DNA from: CAIOSQ01 sp044359885
GTDB taxonomy: Bacteria > Pseudomonadota > Alphaproteobacteria > CACIAM-22H2
Reading direction: 5' to 3'
DNA length: 34,900 nucleotides
NCBI GenBank assembly: GCA_044359885.1
Contig: JBIKLI010000008.1
Location: 1-34,900, forward strand
The notes below the pieces were generated by a model that searched no databases, was not told the DNA's origin, and saw nothing but the letters and a program-made list of their open reading frames with translations. The translations under genes were made by a program, and so were the position numbers. Each line of letters starts with the position of its first letter. The stretch's first letter is position 1. Below, piece by piece: positions 22,118-30,656 of this stretch.

Positions 22118-23056
22118 ATGGACACGCGTGCGGTCGTGCTGAAGGAACCGAGAAGGCTTGCCGTCGATTGCGTCGCCCTCGCGCAACCGGGCGCGGACGA
22201 TGTCGTCGTCGACGTCGAGTGGAGCGGCATCAGTACGGGAACCGAGCGCCTCCTCTGGAGCGGTGCGATGCCGCCGTTTCCCGGGATGGGCTATCCGCTT
22301 GTTCCTGGCTACGAGACGGTCGGCCGTGTCGTGGACGCGGGGGCGGGGGCACGAAAGCGGATCGGCGATCGCGTCTTCGTTCCGGGTGCTCGATGCTTCC
22401 AAGACGTGCGCGCGCTGTTCGGCGGCGCGGCCGGTCGGCTGGTCGCCCCACAGTCACGCGCGCATCCCATCGACGAGACCCTCGGCGAGCGCGGTGTCCT
22501 GATGGCGTTGGCGGCCACCGCGCGTCACGCAATGGCCGCCCCGGGAGCGCAGGTTCCCGAATTGATCATCGGTCATGGCGTTCTCGGACGGCTTCTGGCG
22601 CGGATCGCGTGCGCGGAGGGCGGTTCGCCCACGGTCTGGGAGACCGACGCCAGCCGTCGCGACGGGACATTCGGCTATCGGGTGACGCATCCAGATGCCG
22701 ATGAACGCCGCGACTACGCCGCCATCTACGACTGCAGTGGCGACGCTTCGCTGCTGGATGCGCTCATTGCCCGCCTTGCGCCGGGCGGCGAGATCGTTCT
22801 GGCGGGCTTCTACGCAGCGCCGATCCGGTTCGACTTCGCGCCGGCCTTCATGCGCGAGGCCCGCCTTCGTGTCGCGGCCGAATGGCGCGCGCCCGATCTC
22901 GCTGCTGTCGCGGCCGCGGTCGCGGAGGGACGCCTGTCGCTTGACGGCCTGATCACGCATGTCGAGCAAGCGAGTCGCGCACCCGTCGCCTACCCTACCG
23001 CGTTCGCCGACTCCGCCTGTCTCAAGATGATCCTCGACTGGAGGGACCGCCGATGA
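22118..23056 (+). CDS. bchC: Bacteriochlorophyllide dehydrogenase (BchC)
   Basis: BchC oxidises the 3-hydroxyethyl group of bacteriochlorophyllide to the 3-acetyl group. The 312-residue protein belongs to the zinc-type alcohol dehydrogenase-like family. It starts MDTRAVVLKEPRRLAVD, has WSGISTGTERLLWSG and PLVPGYETVGRV, then a coenzyme domain with IIGHGVLGRLLARI, and ends with the conserved LKMILDWRD. The ATG at 22118 has GGAAGGGG upstream; an in-frame ATG at 22097 is less likely. It has its own PpsR-controlled promoter and heads bchCXYZ. Its stop overlaps the bchX start (ATGA). Confidence 0.94.
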   Translation: MDTRAVVLKEPRRLAVDCVALAQPGADDVVVDVEWSGISTGTERLLWSGAMPPFPGMGYPLVPGYETVGRVVDAGAGARKRIGDRVFVPGARCFQDVRALFGGAAGRLVAPQSRAHPIDETLGERGVLMALAATARHAMAAPGAQVPELIIGHGVLGRLLARIACAEGGSPTVWETDASRRDGTFGYRVTHPDADERRDYAAIYDCSGDASLLDALIARLAPGGEIVLAGFYAAPIRFDFAPAFMREARLRVAAEWRAPDLAAVAAAVAEGRLSLDGLITHVEQASRAPVAYPTAFADSACLKMILDWRDRR

Positions 23057-24036
23057 CGGACGTGATGACCGCACGCCTGCGCGAAGAAGCGGCGACCCCG
23101 CCGGATCCGGTCTCCACGTCGCCGGCTGCGAAGGCCACGCAGATCATCGCGATCTACGGCAAGGGTGGGATCGGCAAGAGCTTCACGCTCGCGAACCTTT
23201 CCTACTCGATGGCGCAACTGGGCAAGCGCGTGCTGTTGATCGGCTGCGATCCCAAGAGCGACACGACATCGCTGTTGTTCGGCGGCAAGGCGTGTCCGAC
23301 GATCATCGAGACGTCCGCCCGCAAGAAGGCGGCCGGCGAAGCCGTCGCGATCGGCGATGTCTGCTTCAAGCGCGACGGGGTATTCGCGATGGAACTCGGC
23401 GGGCCCGAGGTCGGTCGCGGATGCGGCGGCCGCGGGATCATCCACGGCTTCGAACTTCTCGAGAAGCTTGGTTTTCATCAATGGGGTTTCGACTACGTGC
23501 TCCTGGACTTCCTGGGTGACGTGGTTTGCGGCGGGTTCGGCCTGCCGATCGCCCGCGACATGTGCCAGAAGGTGATCGTGGTCGGTTCGAACGACCTGCA
23601 GTCGCTCTATGTCGCGAACAACGTCTGCTCGGCGGTGGAGTATTTCCGCAAGCTCGGCGGAAATGTCGGCGTCGCCGGCATGGTCATCAACAAGGACGAC
23701 GGCACGGGCGAAGCCCATGCCTTTGCTGAAAAAGCGGGGATTCCGGTCCTCGCGTCGATACCGGCCGACGACGATATCCGGCGCAAGAGCGCGAACTACG
23801 AGATCGTGGGCAAGCCGGGTGGACGCTGGGCGCCCCTGTTCGAATCGCTCGGCGTCCAGGTGGCCGGCGCTCCTCCGCTTCGCCCGACGCCGCTCAGCCA
23901 GGATGGCCTGCTCGGTCTCTTCAAGGGCGATGCCGTCGGCCGCGGCGTTACCCTGGTGCCAGCGACCATCGAGGACATGTGCGCGACCGGATCGGTCGAG
24001 AAACCGTCCCTCGAAGTCGTCTACGAGAGCGCCTGA
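23053..24036 (+). CDS. bchX: Chlorophyllide a reductase iron protein (BchX)
   Basis: BchX is the NifH-like ATP-dependent electron donor of chlorophyllide a oxidoreductase, which reduces the B-ring. The 327-residue protein has the P-loop YGKGGIGKS (Walker A, residues 36-43), LLIGCDPKSDTT, and the two cluster ligands Cys124 (GRGCGGRG) and Cys159 (DVVCGG). These bridge one [4Fe-4S] cluster between two monomers. Its ATG overlaps the bchC stop. The next gene, bchY, begins at a GTG two bases after the bchX stop. Confidence 0.96.
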   Translation: MTDVMTARLREEAATPPDPVSTSPAAKATQIIAIYGKGGIGKSFTLANLSYSMAQLGKRVLLIGCDPKSDTTSLLFGGKACPTIIETSARKKAAGEAVAIGDVCFKRDGVFAMELGGPEVGRGCGGRGIIHGFELLEKLGFHQWGFDYVLLDFLGDVVCGGFGLPIARDMCQKVIVVGSNDLQSLYVANNVCSAVEYFRKLGGNVGVAGMVINKDDGTGEAHAFAEKAGIPVLASIPADDDIRRKSANYEIVGKPGGRWAPLFESLGVQVAGAPPLRPTPLSQDGLLGLFKGDAVGRGVTLVPATIEDMCATGSVEKPSLEVVYESA

Positions 24037-24038
24037 AC

Positions 24039-25565
24039 GTGGAACTGGCAAGCGTCGCCGCCGCGGATCCCGCTGCCCCTGGGCCGGCCACCGCCGGTTG
24101 CCATGGTGGCACCGAGACCATGCTGGAAGCGGCACGCGCCGCCGGCAAGGCGGAAGGCGTTGCGAGGCTGCAGGCCGACTATCCGAAGGGGCCGCACGAC
24201 CAGCCGCAGTCGATGTGCCCGGCCTTCGGATCGCTGCGCGTGGGCCTGCGGATGCGCAGGGTCGCGACGATCCTCTCCGGGTCGGCGTGCTGCGTCTACG
24301 GATTGACTTTCACCTCCCATTTCTATGGGGCGCGCCGTTCCGTCGGCTACGTTCCGTTCAACTCGGAAAGTCTCGTCCGCGGGCAGCTCTTCGAGGACAT
24401 CCGTGACGCGGTGTTCAAGATCGCGCGCCCCGACGACTACGACGCGGTGGTCGTCATCAATCTCTGCGTGCCAACGGCATCCGGCGTACCGCTCGACCTG
24501 CTGCCGAAGCAGATCGAGGGTGTGCGCATCATCGGCATCGATGTTCCCGGCTTTGGTGTTCCCACCCACGCGGAGGCCAAGGACGTCCTCGCGGGCGCGA
24601 TGCTGCGCTATGCGCGTGCCGAGGCCGAAGCAGGCCCTGTCCAGCGGCCGCGCAACGCGGGGGGCGATGAAGCGAAGGTCACGCTGATCGGCGAATTGTT
24701 CCCCGCCGACCCGGTAGGCGTGTCGCAACTTCTGCGTCCGATGGGTCTCGCCCTCGCGCCCCAGATTCCCGCACGCGAATGGCGGGACCTTTATGGCGCG
24801 CTCGACTGCATCGTTGCCGCCGCGGTCCACCCCTTCTATGTCGCAAGTGTCCGCGAGTTCGCCGCCGCCGGGCGCCCGGTGGTCGGTTCGGCTCCTGTCG
24901 GGCTCGAGGGGACGCTGGCCTGGCTCGACGCGATCGGCAAGGCTGCGGCGGTTCCCTCGGTCCGGCTCGATGCGGCCAAGGCCCAGGCGCAGGCCGGCAT
25001 CGGCGCGGTCCTTGCCGCATGCCCGATCAAGGCGCGGATCTCGCTGTCGGGCTACGAGGGCTCGGAGCTTCTCGTCGCCCGTCTGCTCGTCGAAGCGGGC
25101 GCCGAAGTGCCTTATGTCGGCACTGCGTGTCCCAAGACGCCGTGGAACGAGGACGATCGTGCGTGGCTGGAGGCGCGTGGCGTCCATGTCCAGTTCCGGG
25201 CTTCGCTCGAACAGGACATCGCCGCGATGGCCGAGATCGGGCCCGATCTCGCCGTCGGCACGACCCCTGTCGTCCAGAAGGCGAAGGAACTCGGCATTCC
25301 CGGGCTCTATTACACGAACATGGTGTCCGCACGACCGCTGCTGGGCGCGGCCGGCATCGGCTCGCTGGCCGGAATCGTCGCCAATCAGACGCGCGGTGCC
25401 GAACGGTTCCGCACGATGGTCTCGTTCTTCGAGGGCGTGGGCAAGGGTCCGGCCGCGGGCTACGGCTTTGCGGGCGTTCCGAAGGAGCCGCCTGGCGCGC
25501 GGGACCGATACCGCAAGCTGCTGGCTGCCAGACGCAAGGCCGAAGCGCCGACGGGGGAGGTCTAG
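24039..25565 (+). CDS. bchY: Chlorophyllide a reductase subunit Y (BchY)
   Basis: BchY is the NifD-like subunit which, with BchZ, forms the catalytic heterotetramer reduced by BchX. The product is 508 residues from the GTG at 24039. It contains GCHGGTETM near the N-terminus and PHDQPQSMCPAFGSLRVGLRMRR. SGSACCVYGLTFTSHFYGARRSVGY follows, with cysteines for the catalytic cluster. GTG 24039 was chosen because the conserved GCHGG segment precedes the first ATG (24121); the open frame extends further upstream into bchX but without homology. bchZ starts two bases after its stop. Confidence 0.95.
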   Translation: MELASVAAADPAAPGPATAGCHGGTETMLEAARAAGKAEGVARLQADYPKGPHDQPQSMCPAFGSLRVGLRMRRVATILSGSACCVYGLTFTSHFYGARRSVGYVPFNSESLVRGQLFEDIRDAVFKIARPDDYDAVVVINLCVPTASGVPLDLLPKQIEGVRIIGIDVPGFGVPTHAEAKDVLAGAMLRYARAEAEAGPVQRPRNAGGDEAKVTLIGELFPADPVGVSQLLRPMGLALAPQIPAREWRDLYGALDCIVAAAVHPFYVASVREFAAAGRPVVGSAPVGLEGTLAWLDAIGKAAAVPSVRLDAAKAQAQAGIGAVLAACPIKARISLSGYEGSELLVARLLVEAGAEVPYVGTACPKTPWNEDDRAWLEARGVHVQFRASLEQDIAAMAEIGPDLAVGTTPVVQKAKELGIPGLYYTNMVSARPLLGAAGIGSLAGIVANQTRGAERFRTMVSFFEGVGKGPAAGYGFAGVPKEPPGARDRYRKLLAARRKAEAPTGEV

Positions 25566-25567
25566 CC

Positions 25568-27019
25568 ATGCTCGTCCTCGACCACGACCGTGCGGGTGGC
25601 TACTGGGGAGCGGTCTACGTGTTCACCGCCGTCCGGGGATTGCGCTGCGTCGTGGACGGGCCGGTCGGCTGCGAGAACCTCCCTGTCACGGCGGTGCTTC
25701 ACTACACGGACGGGTTGCCGCCCCACGAGCTTCCGGTCGTCGTCACCGGCCTGTCGGAAGAATCGCTGTCGATGGACGGCACGGAGGGTGCTCTTCGCCG
25801 GGCAAACGAGGCGCAAGACACCGAGCTTCCGGCGGTCGTCGTCACCGGGTCGATCGCCGAGATGATCGGCGGCGGCGTGACCCCCGAAGGCTCGAACCTG
25901 ATGCGCTTCATCCCGCGCACGATCGACGAGGATCAGTGGCAGGCCGCGGATCGGGCGATGACGTGGCTGTGGCAGGAATTCGGTGCCAAGCGCATCAAGC
26001 CCAAACCCAGAAACGCACGTGTCGATGGGGTAAAGCCCAGGATCAACATCATCGGTCCCTGCTACGGCACTTTCAACATGCCGTCCGATCTCGCGGAGAT
26101 CCGCCGCCTGATCGAGGGGATCGGCTGCGAGATCAATGTCGTCTTCCCGCTCGGAGCGCATCTGGAGGACGTGAAGCGCCTGCCCGACGCGGACGCCAAT
26201 GTGTGCATGTACCGCGAATTTGGGCGCAAGCTCTGCGAGGAACTCGACCGGCCCTACCTGATGGCACCGATCGGCGTGTTCTCCACCACCAAGTTCCTGC
26301 GCAAGCTGGGCGAGACGGTGGGGGTCGATCCCGAGCCGTTCATCGAGCGCGAGAAGCACACGACGCTCAAGCCCATATGGGACCTGTGGCGCTCGGTGAC
26401 ACAGGATTTCTTCGCCACCGCGTCCTTCGGCGTCTCGGCGACGGCGACATACGCCCGCGGGCTCAAGAGATTCCTCCAGGACGAGATGGGCGTCGCCTGC
26501 GCTTTCGCCTTCGAGCGCACGCCGGGCGCGAAGCCCGACAACGCGACCATCCGTGAAGCGATCCGGCGCACGCCGCCTCTCGTTCTTTTCGGCTCGTACA
26601 ACGAACGGATGTACGCCGCCGAAGCCGGATCGCGCGCCACTTTCATCCCGGCGTCGTTTCCAGGCGCGATCGTCCGCCGGTCGACCGGAACGCCCTTCAT
26701 GGGATACGCCGGCGCGACCTACGTCGTGCAGGAGTACTGCAACGCGTTGTTCGACGCGCTGTTCCACATCCTTCCCCTCGGGACCGAGCTCGACAAGGTC
26801 GACCGTACACCGACCAAGATCTCGGCCGTACCGCCCGACGCATGGGACGAGGGGGCGCAGACGCTGCTCGACAGGGCAGTCGAGGCAGAACCGTTCCTGC
26901 TGCGGATATCCGCGGCGAAACGCATCAAGGACCGCGCCGAACGCGAGGCGATCCGCGCGGGCGAACGCAAGGTCATGGCCGAGCACGTCGAACGCGCGCT
27001 CGCCGGGGTGGAGACATAG
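25568..27019 (+). CDS. bchZ: Chlorophyllide a reductase subunit Z (BchZ)
   Basis: BchZ is the NifK-like partner of BchY. The 483-residue protein begins MLVLDHDRAGGYWGAVYVFTAVRGL, has the cluster-region motif VDGPVGCENLPVTAVLHYTDGLPPHELPV, and continues with NIIGPCYGTFNMPSDL. All are characteristic of BchZ. The frame is open far upstream through bchY, but the ATG at 25568 gives the family N-terminus. It is followed by a GC-rich hairpin and then pufB, preserving the bchZ-puf linkage of purple bacteria. Confidence 0.95.
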   Translation: MLVLDHDRAGGYWGAVYVFTAVRGLRCVVDGPVGCENLPVTAVLHYTDGLPPHELPVVVTGLSEESLSMDGTEGALRRANEAQDTELPAVVVTGSIAEMIGGGVTPEGSNLMRFIPRTIDEDQWQAADRAMTWLWQEFGAKRIKPKPRNARVDGVKPRINIIGPCYGTFNMPSDLAEIRRLIEGIGCEINVVFPLGAHLEDVKRLPDADANVCMYREFGRKLCEELDRPYLMAPIGVFSTTKFLRKLGETVGVDPEPFIEREKHTTLKPIWDLWRSVTQDFFATASFGVSATATYARGLKRFLQDEMGVACAFAFERTPGAKPDNATIREAIRRTPPLVLFGSYNERMYAAEAGSRATFIPASFPGAIVRRSTGTPFMGYAGATYVVQEYCNALFDALFHILPLGTELDKVDRTPTKISAVPPDAWDEGAQTLLDRAVEAEPFLLRISAAKRIKDRAEREAIRAGERKVMAEHVERALAGVET

Positions 27020-27038
27020 GGCCCGGTCGCACCGGGCC
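27020..27038 (+). terminator. GC-rich hairpin immediately after bchZ
   Basis: GGCCCGGT (27020-27027) and ACCGGGCC (27031-27038) form a perfect eight-base stem with a CGC loop, starting one base after the bchZ stop. There is no U-tract. It may attenuate read-through from bchCXYZ or mark an RNA processing point upstream of puf; it need not be a full terminator. The remaining 105 bases up to pufB contain no ORF resembling pufQ. Confidence 0.4.
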
Positions 27039-27143
27039 TACGCGACACGGCCTGCCGGGTCATCGCTGATCCGGAGGTCCGTTCCCGGCCGCGCGGGAGT
27101 TGCGCGGTAACGGCCGCAAGGCCAGTTAGAGGAGGCGTTTTCT

Positions 27144-27344
27144 ATGGCAGTAGGCAGCAGCGGACTGAACGACAACGAAGCCCAGGAGTTTCACCGCTAT
27201 TTCGTCCAGGGCTTCGTGATCTTCACGGCGATCGCGCTGGTCGCGCATATCCTTGCGTGGATGTGGCGCCCGTGGTTCCCGGGACCGAAGGGCTACGCGA
27301 TGCTCGAGCAGGGCATCCAGTCGGTTCAGACCTTCATCGCATAG
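27144..27344 (+). CDS. pufB: Light-harvesting 1 beta subunit (PufB)
   Basis: PufB is the beta polypeptide of the LH1 antenna ring around the reaction centre. The 66-residue protein has the usual N-terminal polar stretch (GLNDNEAQEFHRYFVQGF), one membrane helix, and the conserved histidine in ALVAHILAWMWRPW that ligates bacteriochlorophyll a. A C-terminal extension of about 20 residues (KGYAMLEQGIQSVQTFIA) is longer than in many LH1 beta chains. GAGGAGG just upstream is a strong ribosome binding site. pufA follows 12 bases after the stop. No pufQ precedes it. Confidence 0.96.
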   Translation: MAVGSSGLNDNEAQEFHRYFVQGFVIFTAIALVAHILAWMWRPWFPGPKGYAMLEQGIQSVQTFIA

Positions 27345-27356
27345 AGGGAGGCGGAA

Positions 27357-27539
27357 ATGTGGCGTATCTGGAAGCTTTACGATCCCCGGCGGGCCCTGGT
27401 CGCGATGGCCGTGTTCCTGTTCACGCTGGCGATCGTGATCCACTTCATCCTGCTGAGCACGGATCGCTTCAATTGGATCGAGGGCCCCCGCAAGGTGGGT
27501 TCCGCTCTGATCGAACGATCCCTTCACATGCTGACCTGA
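27357..27539 (+). CDS. pufA: Light-harvesting 1 alpha subunit (PufA)
   Basis: PufA is the alpha polypeptide of LH1, 60 residues. It starts MWRIWKLYDPRRAL, closely like Rhodospirillum rubrum LH1 alpha, and has the single helix VAMAVFLFTLAIVIHFILLSTDRFNW. The bacteriochlorophyll-binding histidine lies in IVIHF, and the terminal FNW tryptophan region affects absorption. It is preceded by AGGGAGGCGGAA. Two hairpins follow the stop, separating pufBA from pufLMC. Confidence 0.96.
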   Translation: MWRIWKLYDPRRALVAMAVFLFTLAIVIHFILLSTDRFNWIEGPRKVGSALIERSLHMLT

Positions 27540-27540
27540 A

Positions 27541-27556
27541 CGCGGCGAGAGCCGCG
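27541..27556 (+). other. Small GAGA-loop hairpin after pufA
   Basis: CGCGGC and GCCGCG form a perfect six-base stem closed by a GAGA tetraloop, starting right after the pufA stop. Together with the next hairpin it probably protects the pufBA part of the transcript from 3'-5' decay, as known for the pufA-pufL gap in Rhodobacter. Confidence 0.5.
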
Positions 27557-27565
27557 CGCGGACGA

Positions 27566-27599
27566 GGACGGAACGAAGCTTCGCGCTTTCGTTCCGTCC
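27566..27599 (+). other. Intercistronic pufA-pufL stem-loop
   Basis: A perfect 12-base stem pairs GGACGGAACGAA (27566-27577) with TTCGTTCCGTCC (27588-27599) around a ten-base loop. There is no U-tract. In purple bacteria, such stem-loops after pufA stabilise the pufBA message and give more LH1 than reaction-centre subunits; the same role is inferred here. Confidence 0.65.
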
Positions 27600-27660
27600 C
27601 GGTCGGGCTCGTCGCCCCCGGGCGATGGGCCGCCGTGCGCGTCCGACGGAGGAAACCACG

Positions 27661-28485
27661 ATGGCGATGCTGAGTTTCGAGCGGAAGTACCGCGTCCGGG
27701 GCGGTACGCTGATCGGCGGAGACCTGTTCGACTTCTGGGTTGGGCCGTTCTACGTCGGTTTCTTCGGGGTCACGACAGCCTTCTTCTCGCTCGTCGGCAC
27801 CCTTCTCATCTTCGTCGCGGCGGCCGATGGCCCGACGTGGAATCCCTGGCAGATAAACATCGCTCCCCCCGATCTGAGCGTCGGGCTGGGGCTCGCGCCG
27901 CTCAAGGAAGGCGGGTTCTGGCAGATCATCACGGTCTGCGCGATCGGTGCCTTCGTCTCATGGGCGCTGCGCGAAGTGGAGATCTGCCGTAAGCTTGGCA
28001 TCGGGTATCACGTGCCCTTCGCCTTTTCGGTCGCGATCTTCGCCTATGTGACGCTGGTGGTCATCCGGCCCGTGCTCATGGGCGCCTGGGGACATGGCTT
28101 CCCTTACGGCATCATCAGCCATCTCGACTGGGTCTCGAACACGGGCTACCAGTACCTGCATTTCCACTACAATCCAGCGCACATGCTGGCCGTCACGTTC
28201 TTCTTCACGACGTGCATGGCCCTGGCGCTGCACGGCGCGCTCGTGCTGTCCTCCACGAATCCGGCGCCCGGGGAGCACGTGAAGACCCCGGAGCACGAGG
28301 ACACGTATTTTCGCGACGCGATCGGATACTCGGTCGGGACGCTCGGCATCCACCGGGTGGGCCTGATCCTGGCTCTGAACGCCGGGTTCTGGAGTGCAAT
28401 CTGTATCGTAATCAGCGGACCGTTCTGGACGCGCGGTTGGCCGGAATGGTGGGGCTGGTGGCTCAACCTTCCGGTCTGGCGCTGA
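27661..28485 (+). CDS. pufL: Photosynthetic reaction centre L subunit (PufL)
   Basis: PufL is one of the two core membrane subunits of the type II reaction centre, 274 residues with five helices. Counting the initiator Met, the ligands are His154 (ISHLDW) and His174 (NPAHML) for bacteriochlorophyll, and His191 and His231 for the non-heme iron. They match the standard L153/173/190/230 positions. The QB-site region ALNAGFWS is also present. The ATG at 27661 begins MAMLSFERKYRVRGGTLIGGDLFDFW and follows GGAGGAAA; a longer in-frame start at 27625 is not supported. pufM starts 12 bases after the stop. Confidence 0.97.
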   Translation: MAMLSFERKYRVRGGTLIGGDLFDFWVGPFYVGFFGVTTAFFSLVGTLLIFVAAADGPTWNPWQINIAPPDLSVGLGLAPLKEGGFWQIITVCAIGAFVSWALREVEICRKLGIGYHVPFAFSVAIFAYVTLVVIRPVLMGAWGHGFPYGIISHLDWVSNTGYQYLHFHYNPAHMLAVTFFFTTCMALALHGALVLSSTNPAPGEHVKTPEHEDTYFRDAIGYSVGTLGIHRVGLILALNAGFWSAICIVISGPFWTRGWPEWWGWWLNLPVWR

Positions 28486-28497
28486 GTGGGGGGAGCC

Positions 28498-29475
28498 ATG
28501 GGGATCGAGTACCAGAACATCTTTACCCGCGTGCAGGCGCGCGCGCATCCCCACGACGGGATCGCGCTGCCGGCGGGCAACTGGAAGCGGGACGGAAAGC
28601 CCTTCTTCGCATACGTGATGGGCATCGTCGGCAACGCGCAGATCGGCCCGATCTACCTCGGCCCGCTCGGCGTGGCGTCGCTCGCCTGCGGCTTCATCGC
28701 GTTCGAGATCATCGGTCTCAACATGCTGGCAAGCGTGAACTGGGATCCGGTGCAGTTCGTGCGCCAGCTCTTCTGGCTCGCGCTCGAGCCGCCGGCGCCG
28801 AAATACGGCCTCGGTCTGCCGCCGCTCAACGAGGGCGGCTGGTGGCTGATGGCCGGGTTCTTCCTGACGGCCTCGATCCTGCTGTGGTGGGCCCGGATGT
28901 ACCGCCGCGCACGCCAGCTGGGAATGGGCACGCATGTCGCCTGGGCTTTCGCGGCGGCGATCTGGCTCTACCTGGTGCTGGGGTTCATCCGGCCGCTGCT
29001 GATGGGAAGCTGGAGCGAGGCGGTGCCGTTCGGCATCTTCCCGCATCTCGACTGGACGGCCGCGTTCTCGCTGCGATACGGGAACCTCTTCTACAATCCG
29101 TTCCACATGCTCTCGATCGTTTTCTTGTACGGATCGGTGCTGCTGTTCGCGATGCACGGCGCCACGATCCTCGCCGTCAGCCGCTTCGGCGGCGAGCGCG
29201 AGATCGAGCAGATCGTTGACCGTGGAACGGCTTCCGAGCGTGCAGCCCTGTTCTGGCGCTGGACGATGGGCTTCAACGCCACGATGGAGTCGATCCATCG
29301 CTGGGCCTGGTGGTTCGCGGTCCTGTGCCCGCTGACGGGAGGAATCGGGATACTGCTGACGGGAACCGTCGTCGACAACTGGTATCTCTGGGCGGTCAAG
29401 CATCATGTTGCTCCCGCCTACCCGCCCTATCTGCCGGCCATTGATCCGGCTACCTTACCCGGAGCGGTGCGATGA
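28498..29475 (+). CDS. pufM: Photosynthetic reaction centre M subunit (PufM)
   Basis: PufM pairs with PufL to hold the special pair, quinones and iron. The 325-residue protein begins MGIEYQNIFTRVQ. Ligands visible (counting Met1) are His183 (FPHLDW), His203 (NPFHML), His220 (AMHGAT), Glu235 in GGEREIEQ and His267 (SIHRWAWW), matching the standard M182/202/219/234/266 set. The C-terminus is extended relative to Rhodobacter, as is usual in species with a bound cytochrome subunit. The ATG at 28498 follows GGGGGGAG. The stop overlaps the pufC ATG (ATGA). Confidence 0.97.
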   Translation: MGIEYQNIFTRVQARAHPHDGIALPAGNWKRDGKPFFAYVMGIVGNAQIGPIYLGPLGVASLACGFIAFEIIGLNMLASVNWDPVQFVRQLFWLALEPPAPKYGLGLPPLNEGGWWLMAGFFLTASILLWWARMYRRARQLGMGTHVAWAFAAAIWLYLVLGFIRPLLMGSWSEAVPFGIFPHLDWTAAFSLRYGNLFYNPFHMLSIVFLYGSVLLFAMHGATILAVSRFGGEREIEQIVDRGTASERAALFWRWTMGFNATMESIHRWAWWFAVLCPLTGGIGILLTGTVVDNWYLWAVKHHVAPAYPPYLPAIDPATLPGAVR

Positions 29476-30488
29476 TCGGATTTGGACTCAAGGTCGCCGG
29501 CGCGGTGGCTGCTGTCGCCGCGGGCTTCTTCGTCTATCTCACCTTCGGCTTTCCTCCCGTTGCGTCGACCCAGACAGGTCTGCGTGGCACGGGGATGGCT
29601 CAGATCGCCTTCCCGGCGGATGTCGCACGGCTGCGCGCCGCAAATGTCATGCCGGAGGCGCAACCACCCGCAGAAGAAAGCGGCGAGAAGTCGTCGGCGA
29701 TCTACGAGAACGTCAAGGTTCTCGGGGACCTCGACTCGAACGAGTTCCTGCGCTTCATGACGGCGATCACGGAGTGGGTGGCGCCGACGCAGGGCTGCAA
29801 CTACTGCCACGAGGAAGGCAACCTCGCATCGGACAAGCCCTATCAGAAGATCGTCGCCCGGCGGATGATCCAGATGACGATCGATCTCAACACCAAGTGG
29901 AAGGCCCATGTCGCCGACACGGGCGTCACCTGCTACACGTGCCACCGTGGGAACCCGGTGCCGGAGAATGTCTGGTTCAAGCCCGAGCCCGACTCACGCA
30001 TGGCGACCTATGCCGGAGGTCGCGCAGGTGACCAGAACCGGGCAAACCCCGCCGTGCAGTTCAGCTCGCTGCCCGGCGATCCGTTCTCTACCTACCTGCT
30101 CGGCGCGTCTCCGATCCGAGTCCAGCCGACCACGGCGCTGCCCAGGGGGCCTGGATCATCGATCCACGCGACCGAAGGCACCTACGGATTGATGATGCAC
30201 ATGAGCGCCGCGCTCGGGGTCAACTGCACCAGCTGCCACAACACCCAGGCCTTCAATGTCTGGGAGCAGGCGGGGCAGACGCGATCCGTCGCATGGCACG
30301 GGATCCGAATGGCCCGCGAACTCAATGCGACCTATATCGAGCCGCTCACTTCGGCCTTCCCGCGCGATCGCCTGGGGCCGACCGGAGACGTGGCCAAGGT
30401 CAACTGCGCAACCTGCCACCAGGGCGCGAACAAGCCCTTGCTGGGGCAGAAGATGGTCGAGGACTACGTCGCGGCGCTGCGCCCCTGA
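29472..30488 (+). CDS. pufC: Reaction-centre tetraheme cytochrome c subunit (PufC)
   Basis: PufC is the periplasmic electron donor that re-reduces the special pair. The 338-residue protein has four CxxCH heme sites: C109-H113 (CNYCH), C154-H158 (CYTCH), C252-H256 (CTSCH) and C312-H316 (CATCH). An N-terminal hydrophobic segment (residues 8-25) contains no cysteine, so there is no lipobox and the protein is probably held by an uncleaved helix, unlike the lipoprotein of Blastochloris viridis. The start overlaps the pufM stop. A strong stem-loop follows, so it appears to be the last gene of the superoperon. Confidence 0.96.
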   Translation: MIGFGLKVAGAVAAVAAGFFVYLTFGFPPVASTQTGLRGTGMAQIAFPADVARLRAANVMPEAQPPAEESGEKSSAIYENVKVLGDLDSNEFLRFMTAITEWVAPTQGCNYCHEEGNLASDKPYQKIVARRMIQMTIDLNTKWKAHVADTGVTCYTCHRGNPVPENVWFKPEPDSRMATYAGGRAGDQNRANPAVQFSSLPGDPFSTYLLGASPIRVQPTTALPRGPGSSIHATEGTYGLMMHMSAALGVNCTSCHNTQAFNVWEQAGQTRSVAWHGIRMARELNATYIEPLTSAFPRDRLGPTGDVAKVNCATCHQGANKPLLGQKMVEDYVAALRP

Positions 30489-30535
30489 GGCGGGGCTGGC
30501 CGGCGCGGCGATCTGCCGGGGCCGGTTCCAGGAGA

Positions 30536-30570
30536 CCGGATCCTGTCTTCCGCGAGGAGGCAGGATCCGG
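30536..30570 (+). terminator. Strong stem-loop downstream of pufC
   Basis: CCGGATCCTG (30536-30545) and CAGGATCCGG (30561-30570) form a perfect ten-base stem. It extends inward by five more pairs, including two G-U, to a CGCGA loop. It begins 47 bases after pufC. No U-tract follows, so it could act as terminator or as mRNA 3'-end stabiliser. The opposing minus-strand operon ends at 30657, so the structure also lies beyond that operon's last gene. Confidence 0.55.
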
Positions 30571-30656
30571 ACCGCCGTCGCCTGAAGGTGGCGCTGCCCG
30601 GCCGTTGTCGCGCGGCATCGTACCTCGCTCCAGGACGAACGGATCGGCCGGGAAGC

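Noticed and set aside
24793..26556. 587-codon plus-strand frame across bchY and bchZ
   Set aside because: Out of frame with two diagnostic genes, arginine-rich, no motif; a codon-bias shadow.
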